DNA from: Brevibacterium picturae | Lineage (GTDB): Bacteria > Actinomycetota > Actinomycetes > Actinomycetales > Brevibacteriaceae | Direction of reading: 5' to 3' | NCBI RefSeq assembly: GCF_030453725.1 | Contig: NZ_JAKDJU010000053.1 | Span: 1-18,942, forward strand | DNA: 18,942 nt | Shown: positions 14,455-18,942 of the stretch, piece by piece | How the letters are laid out: each line of letters starts with the position of its first letter | Numbering within the stretch: position 1 is the stretch's first letter | Notes under the pieces: generated by a model | What the model was told of the DNA's origin: nothing | What the model saw: the letters and a program-made list of their open reading frames with translations, nothing else | Database searches by the model: none | Made by a program: the position numbers and the translations under genes

Positions 14455-15258
14455 GTGATCAGATGGATTCGAGTAGCTGTGGCCCTGGTATTGGCACTGG
14501 CCCTCAGCGCCTCCGTGTACTGGGGTTACACCTTGTTCCTGCTGGCGACGGGACTCATCGTCTTCGGTGTGGCCTACGGGTGGCCCAGGCTGACCGACTC
14601 TCCGCAGCCCCGCGCCACCTCGATCATGCTCTTCCTCTTCGGCGTGGCCGGACTGATCGCGGCGTTCCGGGACAGCGCGGCTCCCTATCTTGACTGGCTG
14701 CCGGTCCTGGCGGGTCTCGGCCTGCTGTGGACCTTCGTGCAGAACCTCACCCGTGGAATGGGCGCGTCCGACGCCGTGGCCAACGTCTCAGCGCAGGTCG
14801 CGGGCGTGGTCATCGCTCTGTCGGCGAGCACCTGGGTCGCGGCGATCACCATGCCCGGGGATAAGGAAGCCATCGTCGTGGGACTCGTCTCACTCATCGT
14901 CGCCGGCTGCATGACGGCTCTGCCCTGGCCCGCGATCTACACGTCCCCGCTGGCAGTGGCGATGCCGACCGCGGTCGCCGGAATCCTCTCGGTCCTCATC
15001 TTCAAGGATGCGATCAGCTGGCCGGTGGCGCTGATCCTCGGCGCCGTCATGGGTCTTCTGGTCGCTGGAGTCGACCGCATGCTCGGTCTCATCGCCTACA
15101 GCAAGTACCAGGCCGTGAGCCTTGAGATCTCACGGAACATCGAGCTGAAGAAGAACGTGGAGAAGGCCCGCAGCTTCGCCGTCCAGCTCGCACTCGGCGC
15201 CGCTCCCATCGCCCTCGGCGGCGTCATCGTCTACGCTCTCGAACGCGTCACCCTCTGA
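14455..15258 (+). CDS. Polytopic membrane protein of unknown function
   Basis: I do not recognise this protein beyond its membrane topology. From the GTG at 14455 it has 267 aa with about eight hydrophobic segments, among them residues 5-21, 24-42, 57-73, 81-95, 113-129, 137-159, 167-181 and 187-205, and a final one near 243-262. A charged linker (about 213-237, ending NIELKKNVEKAR) precedes the last helix. No transport or enzymatic motif is visible. The start is chosen because a -10-like hexamer places transcription on it. ATG at 14437 (six more residues) is a reasonable alternative; neither has a good ribosome binding site. The frame is open up to 14353, but that part is Arg/Pro-rich and unlike a membrane protein N-terminus. 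Confidence 0.75.
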   Translation: MIRWIRVAVALVLALALSASVYWGYTLFLLATGLIVFGVAYGWPRLTDSPQPRATSIMLFLFGVAGLIAAFRDSAAPYLDWLPVLAGLGLLWTFVQNLTRGMGASDAVANVSAQVAGVVIALSASTWVAAITMPGDKEAIVVGLVSLIVAGCMTALPWPAIYTSPLAVAMPTAVAGILSVLIFKDAISWPVALILGAVMGLLVAGVDRMLGLIAYSKYQAVSLEISRNIELKKNVEKARSFAVQLALGAAPIALGGVIVYALERVTL

Positions 15259-15315
15259 GGTGAGCGCATCGCTGTCAGGGGCCGGACTGGGTGCACGCGC
15301 CGCAGTTGGAAAATG

Positions 15316-15321
15316 TAGACT
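15316..15321 (+). promoter_or_regulatory. -10 hexamer giving a leaderless transcript at 15328
   Basis: TAGACT fits TANNNT and is followed by six bases and then ATG, so the expected transcript start is the A of the start codon. It would drive the microprotein, the nitrobindin-like gene and ygfZ. No strong -35 is present. Confidence 0.55.
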
Positions 15322-15327
15322 GGGGGC

Positions 15328-15444
15328 ATGGAAAACCTTGTCGCTCTCGAAATCGTCTTCTCCAGTCTCGTCGGCATCGCCGCACTCGGCGCCCTGGGCG
15401 TCGGAGTCAAGGTCGTCACGGCGCTGTTCAAAGACAATCGCTGA
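15328..15444 (+). CDS. 38-aa single-helix membrane microprotein
   Basis: A 38-codon frame reads MENLVALEIVFSSLVG, then IAALGALGVGVKVV and TALFKDNR. It has one hydrophobic helix (about 8-31) with a Gly-rich face (GALGVGV) and a short basic/acidic C-terminal tail. The ATG is preceded by a -10-like TAGACT at leaderless spacing. The stop is only 5 nt before the ATG of the nitrobindin-like gene, so the two are probably translationally coupled. Codon use is typical of the neighbours (third positions mostly G or C). I do not know a function; small conserved membrane proteins of this kind occur in related actinobacteria (from memory, not checked). Confidence 0.7.
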   Translation: MENLVALEIVFSSLVGIAALGALGVGVKVVTALFKDNR

Positions 15445-15449
15445 ACTCA

Positions 15450-16049
15450 ATGATCGAACTTGATTCCTCGGTCCATCCCGAGCTCGTCCCCCTGTCCTGG
15501 CTGATCGGTTCGTGGGAAGGCGTCGGGGTCGTCGGCTACGCGGACACCCCCGAGAAGCAGTTCGGCCAGCGCGTCGACTTCGTCGCCCATCCCGGAACTC
15601 CGTTCCTGCAGTACACCGCGCATGCGTGGCTGCTGAGTGAGGACGGCGAACTGGAATCGACGCTGACCCTGGAAACAGGGATCTGGCAGCTGATCCGCCC
15701 CCGCGATGCCGGAGACGTGGGCCCGGGAATGCTCGTGCCGACCGAAGAACCCAGCTTCACCTCGGCGGCGGCCGTCGAAACCCTGCGCACGAACGATGAA
15801 GGATTCGAGATCGAAGCCGAGATCGCCCACCCCCACGGCGTGATGGAGCTCTACGCGGGTCACGTCAAGGGACCGCGCATCGACCTGTCGACCGACGTCG
15901 TCGCCCGGACCAAGACCGCGAAGGAGTACACCGCGTCGACCCGCATGTACGGACTCGTCGGCGGAGAGCTCATGTGGGCCTGGGACATGGCCGCGCTGGG
16001 CCACGAGCTCGCCACACATTCCTCGGCCCGCCTGAAGAAGCTGGCCTGA
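15450..16049 (+). CDS. Nitrobindin / FABP-like heme-binding beta-barrel protein (DUF1794/THAP4-type)
   Basis: This encodes a 199-aa cytosolic protein of the nitrobindin family, a lipocalin-like ten-strand barrel that in characterised members binds ferric heme and handles NO or peroxynitrite. The N-terminal LSWLIGSWEGVGVVGY (15-30) contains the family GxWxGxG motif. FLQYTAHAW (52-60) and MELYAGHVKGPRIDL (132-146) are typical strands. The C-terminal HELATHSSARLKKL (185-198) has H190 in the HxxARL context expected of the proximal heme ligand. The start is ATG at 15450, 5 nt after the microprotein stop and without a ribosome binding site of its own, which fits coupling. The stop is 1 nt before the ATG of the ygfZ gene. 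Heme binding is inferred from motifs only. Confidence 0.88.
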   Translation: MIELDSSVHPELVPLSWLIGSWEGVGVVGYADTPEKQFGQRVDFVAHPGTPFLQYTAHAWLLSEDGELESTLTLETGIWQLIRPRDAGDVGPGMLVPTEEPSFTSAAAVETLRTNDEGFEIEAEIAHPHGVMELYAGHVKGPRIDLSTDVVARTKTAKEYTASTRMYGLVGGELMWAWDMAALGHELATHSSARLKKLA

Positions 16050-16050
16050 G

Positions 16051-17310
16051 ATGACCGATCCTGAGTCGAACGAGCCCGAGTCGACCAATCCCGAGTCGAA
16101 CGATCCTGAGTCTCACGAACTCGGTCAGGGAGAGAACGTACCTGAGGAGGAACCCTTGCAGTCGAATGTGCCCTCACGTCCCTCGTCATTGAGTCGCCCG
16201 CTGAGTTCCACCGCGGTCTTCGGCGAAGGCGAGCTGCAGCACACCCCTGTTCACTACGGTTCACCGCTGCGCGAGCAGCGGGCACTGCTCGAGAAGGGCG
16301 CGATCGTCGATCTGCCTCATCTGCGGGTGCTGCGCCTGAGCGGAGCCGACCGTCTCACCTGGCTGAACTCCATCACCACTCAGAAGCTGGACTCCCTGGC
16401 ACCGGGTGTGGCCACAGAGACCCTCGTCCTCGACCCGAACGGTCGCATCGAAGGCTGGCTCAAGCTCGTCGACGACGGTGAGTCGCTCTGGGCGATCAGC
16501 GAACTGCACACGGACGCCACCCTCGAGTTCCTCCGCAAGATGGTATTCATGATGCGGGTGGAGATCGAGGACGTCAGTGACGAATTCCAATGCCTCGGAG
16601 CCGTCCTGAAGTTTCCGGACAGCTTGCCCACGGCACAGCTGTGGAACGACCCCTGGCCGCACATCGGGAGCGGTTCGGCCTCGTATGCGCAGGTCGATCT
16701 CGGACTCGAGGTGGCAGGGGAGGACCACCCCGGGCTCGAGACTCAGTTCGTCATCGGCATCGTGGCCCGCACGGATCTGCACGCCACATCGGCGAGCGAA
16801 TTCACGATGGCCGGGTACGACGCCTGGGAGGCTCTGCGGATCGCCGCCTGGCGACCCGGTGTGAACGACATCGACCACAAGTCGCTCGTCGGAGAACTCG
16901 ACATGCTGCGCACCTCGGTGCACCTGGCCAAGGGCTGCTACCGCGGTCAGGAGGCCGTGGCACGCGTGCACAACCTGGGCCAGCCGCCTCGCCGACTCGT
17001 CTTCGTCCACCTCGACGGATCCGGGCACATCCAGCCCGAAACCGGCGCCGAGGTGCTCGCTGAGGTCCGCGGTTCCGAGCGGTCCGTGGGTCAGCTGACC
17101 TCGGTCGCCCTGCACTGGGAGCTCGGGCCGATCGGCCTGGCAGTGATCAAACGCAACCTCGCCGCGGACGCTCCGCTGAGCTTCGACCTCGGCGACGACG
17201 CGGCACCGGTGGCAGGGGCTCAGGAGACGATCGTTGCGCCCGTGCGCGAACACGAGATCGATCTGCCGAGTCGCAATCGGGACGTCGACATGCGCAATCA
17301 GCGGCGCTGA
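16051..17310 (+). CDS. ygfZ: YgfZ/GcvT-like folate-binding protein (Fe-S cluster maintenance)
   Basis: YgfZ proteins use tetrahydrofolate to help repair or assemble certain Fe-S enzymes. The diagnostic motif KGCYRGQE is at 294-301 (C296 is the essential family cysteine), followed by AVARVHNLGQPPRRLV. The GcvT-like core begins near residue 66 (HYGSPLREQRALLEKGAIVDL) with RLTWLNSITTQ at 101-111. The first 65 residues are unusual: four PES-based five-residue units (4-23) and an acidic linker. The start is uncertain. ATG at 16051 lies 1 nt after the previous stop, but GAGGAGG at 16144-16150 is ideally placed for a TTG at 16156, which would remove 35 residues including all repeats. It may share an operon with the nitrobindin-like gene. 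Confidence 0.9.
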   Translation: MTDPESNEPESTNPESNDPESHELGQGENVPEEEPLQSNVPSRPSSLSRPLSSTAVFGEGELQHTPVHYGSPLREQRALLEKGAIVDLPHLRVLRLSGADRLTWLNSITTQKLDSLAPGVATETLVLDPNGRIEGWLKLVDDGESLWAISELHTDATLEFLRKMVFMMRVEIEDVSDEFQCLGAVLKFPDSLPTAQLWNDPWPHIGSGSASYAQVDLGLEVAGEDHPGLETQFVIGIVARTDLHATSASEFTMAGYDAWEALRIAAWRPGVNDIDHKSLVGELDMLRTSVHLAKGCYRGQEAVARVHNLGQPPRRLVFVHLDGSGHIQPETGAEVLAEVRGSERSVGQLTSVALHWELGPIGLAVIKRNLAADAPLSFDLGDDAAPVAGAQETIVAPVREHEIDLPSRNRDVDMRNQRR

Positions 17311-17325
17311 GCTCCTCCCTCAGCG
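17305..17325 (+). terminator. Small hairpin at the ygfZ stop
   Basis: CGCTGAG (17305-17311, spanning the TGA) and CTCAGCG (17319-17325) make a 7-bp GC-rich stem with a 7-nt loop. No T-tract follows, so terminator function is only a possibility. Confidence 0.35.
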
Positions 17326-17335
17326 GACACTGCGC

Positions 17336-17371
17336 CCCCGGCCCTTCGACCCCGGCCCTTCGACCCCGGCC
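17336..17371 (+). repeat. 14-bp tandem repeat downstream of ygfZ
   Basis: CCCCGGCCCTTCGA occurs at 17336-17349 and 17350-17363, followed by a partial third copy CCCCGGCC. It is non-coding and lies between ygfZ and the gabT promoter. Confidence 0.75.
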
Positions 17372-17483
17372 GGACGCTGAGTCCGAGCGCGCTTTTCGCG
17401 TGATCCGAGCCGTGCTGACGGCAACGAATTTCGCATCTCTGTCTTCCGTGGTGGGTGTGATCTGCTCAGCCTGCGGACGGTAA

Positions 17484-17513
17484 GTGACAAGAACCGTCGT
17501 GAGGCTCTAATCT
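17484..17513 (+). promoter_or_regulatory. Promoter of the gabT-like gene
   Basis: GTGACA (17484-17489, five of six to TTGACA) and TAATCT (17508-17513, TANNNT) are separated by 18 bp. The predicted transcript start is at 17520-17521, on or next to the ATG at 17521, so the mRNA is probably leaderless. This is the best promoter seen in the window. Confidence 0.7.
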
Positions 17514-17520
17514 TCTCGTT

Positions 17521-18885
17521 ATGACAGCTTTGGAAATTGGCGGCGAAGCTCTGCCGCAGGAACGTAAACTCGTCACCGAGATCCCCGGGCCGAAGTCCCG
17601 TGAGATCGAGGCGCGTCGCCAGTCGGCAGTGGCTCCCGGAGTCGGTTCCAGTCTGCCCGCCTATGTGGTCGCAGCCGGCGGTGGAATCGTCAAGGACGTC
17701 GACGGCAACCAGATCATCGACCTGGGAGCCGGCATCGCCGTGACGACCGCAGGAAACTCGAACCCGAGGGTCGTCAAGGGCGCCACCGAGCAGCTCGAGT
17801 CCTTCACCCACACCTGCTTCATGGTCAACCCGTATGAGGGCTACGTCGAGGTCGCCGAGGCGCTCAACCGACTGACTCCCGGCGATCATGAGAAGCGGTC
17901 CATCCTGCTCAACTCCGGTGCCGAAGCTGTCGAGAACGCCGTCAAGATCGCTCGCGCCCACACCGGTCGCGACGCCGTCGTCGTCTTCGACCACGCCTAC
18001 CACGGCCGCACCAACCTGACCATGTCGATGACGTCGAAGGCTGCGCCCTACAAGGCAGGCTTCGGCCCGTTCGCCGGCGAGGTCTACCGTGCACCCATGT
18101 CGTATCCGTACCGCGACAACGATGCGGCCGGCACGAAGGTCAGCGGCGAGGATGCTGCCAAGCGCGTCATCACCATGATCGAAAAGCAGGTCGGCGCCGA
18201 ACACGTCGCCGCGATCGTCATCGAGCCCATTCAGGGTGAGGGCGGCTTCATCGTTCCCGCGGAGGGCTTCCTGCCCGCCCTGACCGAGTTCGCGCGTGAC
18301 AAGGGCATCGTCTTCGTCGCCGACGAGGTCCAGGCCGGCTTCGCCCGCACCGGCAAGATGTTCGCCTCCGAGTGGGAGGGCATAGTGCCCGACCTCATCG
18401 CCACAGCCAAGGGCATCGCCGGCGGTCTGCCGCTCTCTGCAGTGACCGGTCGCGCAGAGATCATGGACTCGGTCGGACCGGGACGTCTCGGCGGAACCTA
18501 CGGCGGCAATCCGGTCGCCTGCGCGGCCGCACTCGGCGCCATCGCCTCCTATGAGGAAGACGGACTCGTCGAGAACGCCGTCCACATCGGCGAGATCGTC
18601 ACCGATCGTCTCACCAAGTTGCAGGGCAAGTACCCGGAGGTCGGCGATGTTCGCGGCCGTGGCGCCATGATTGCCGCCGAGTTCGTCCAGCGCGACTCGA
18701 TCGACCCGAATCCCGACCTGGTCAAGAAGATCGCCGATCACTGCGCGAAGAACGGCGTCCTCGTGCTCACCACAGGAACCTTCGGCAACATCCTGCGTTT
18801 CCTGCCGCCGCTGACGATCTCCGACGCGCTGCTGAACGAAGCCTTCGACGTCATCGAAGAGGCCATCGCCGCCTCAGCAGCCTGA
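17521..18885 (+). CDS. gabT: 4-aminobutyrate aminotransferase-type class III PLP enzyme
   Basis: This encodes a 454-aa class III aminotransferase most like actinobacterial GabT, which converts 4-aminobutyrate and 2-oxoglutarate to succinate semialdehyde and glutamate. Visible features are the substrate-side IIDLGAGIAVTTAGNSNPRV (65-84), the phosphate-binding NSGAEAVENAVKIAR (131-145), HAYHGRT (158-164), IEPIQGEGGF (234-243), DEVQAGFARTGKM (268-280) with D268 contacting the PLP ring nitrogen, and the Schiff-base lysine K297 in IATAKGIAGGLPLSAVTGR. GGTYGGNPVACAAAL follows at 324-338. Length and start agree with the family, and no ribosome binding site is present, which fits the leaderless promoter. 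Related enzymes act on beta-alanine or other omega-amines, so the exact substrate is not proven. The last 57 bases of the window contain no recognisable gene. Confidence 0.9.
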   Translation: MTALEIGGEALPQERKLVTEIPGPKSREIEARRQSAVAPGVGSSLPAYVVAAGGGIVKDVDGNQIIDLGAGIAVTTAGNSNPRVVKGATEQLESFTHTCFMVNPYEGYVEVAEALNRLTPGDHEKRSILLNSGAEAVENAVKIARAHTGRDAVVVFDHAYHGRTNLTMSMTSKAAPYKAGFGPFAGEVYRAPMSYPYRDNDAAGTKVSGEDAAKRVITMIEKQVGAEHVAAIVIEPIQGEGGFIVPAEGFLPALTEFARDKGIVFVADEVQAGFARTGKMFASEWEGIVPDLIATAKGIAGGLPLSAVTGRAEIMDSVGPGRLGGTYGGNPVACAAALGAIASYEEDGLVENAVHIGEIVTDRLTKLQGKYPEVGDVRGRGAMIAAEFVQRDSIDPNPDLVKKIADHCAKNGVLVLTTGTFGNILRFLPPLTISDALLNEAFDVIEEAIAASAA

Positions 18886-18942
18886 CCCATCCCCGACCAT
18901 CTCTCCAGAGCTACCTGACGGCGGCTCAGCAACCTCGCGCGA

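Noticed and set aside
17320..18741. Minus-strand open frame of 473 codons opposite gabT
   Set aside because: No recognisable motif, and it begins and ends inside the opposite gene and the repeat region; an antisense shadow of gabT.

Overview
The window looks like chromosomal DNA of a high-GC actinobacterium, most likely a member of the Micrococcales and plausibly Brevibacterium (genus inferred from overall gene character, not tested). The support is a mycothiol synthase gene (mshD), an actinobacterial GlnR-type regulator, a MutT1-type Nudix/phosphatase fusion next to ppk1, frequent GTG/TTG starts, and several starts that sit where a leaderless transcript would begin (-10 hexamer about 6-7 nt before the start codon). 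There is no phage, IS, CRISPR, tRNA or rRNA.

Layout. (1) 1-1186: an 8-bp tandem repeat runs into the 3' end of a DUF4383 membrane protein gene (-). Opposite it is a divergent membrane protein gene (+) that appears split by a frameshift. (2) 1187-3834: a 13-bp perfect inverted repeat lies between convergent genes, then a padR-ABC1 kinase (UbiB-like) pair (-) with a clear palindromic operator. (3) 3835-4471: a 637-bp gene-poor stretch with PadR-like half sites, a nested dyad, 17-bp repeats, a short decayed RibD-C/dihydrofolate reductase-like remnant and a perfect 62-bp palindrome. (4) 4472-8688: the phosphate uptake operon pstS-pstC-pstA-pstB (-), with three 11-bp direct repeats resembling a PHO box upstream of pstS and a strong hairpin between pstS and pstC. 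(5) 8968-14054: a tightly coupled operon glnR-mshD-ppk1-mutT1 (-), with overlaps or gaps of 4 bp. (6) 14455-18885, all +: an unknown polytopic membrane protein, a 38-aa membrane microprotein coupled to a nitrobindin-like gene and ygfZ, then a gabT-type aminotransferase with its own promoter.

How the genes fit together. The central 10 kb joins phosphate acquisition (PstSCAB), phosphate storage (polyphosphate kinase), hydrolysis of oxidised or signalling nucleotides (MutT1), thiol redox (MshD) and nitrogen control (GlnR). The adjacency of glnR to mshD, and of ppk1 to mutT1, matches known mycobacterial neighbourhoods; here the two pairs are fused into one run next to pst. No wholly new system is evident. 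The least explained parts are the 3835-4471 interval with its perfect palindrome, the frameshifted membrane gene and the 38-aa microprotein.
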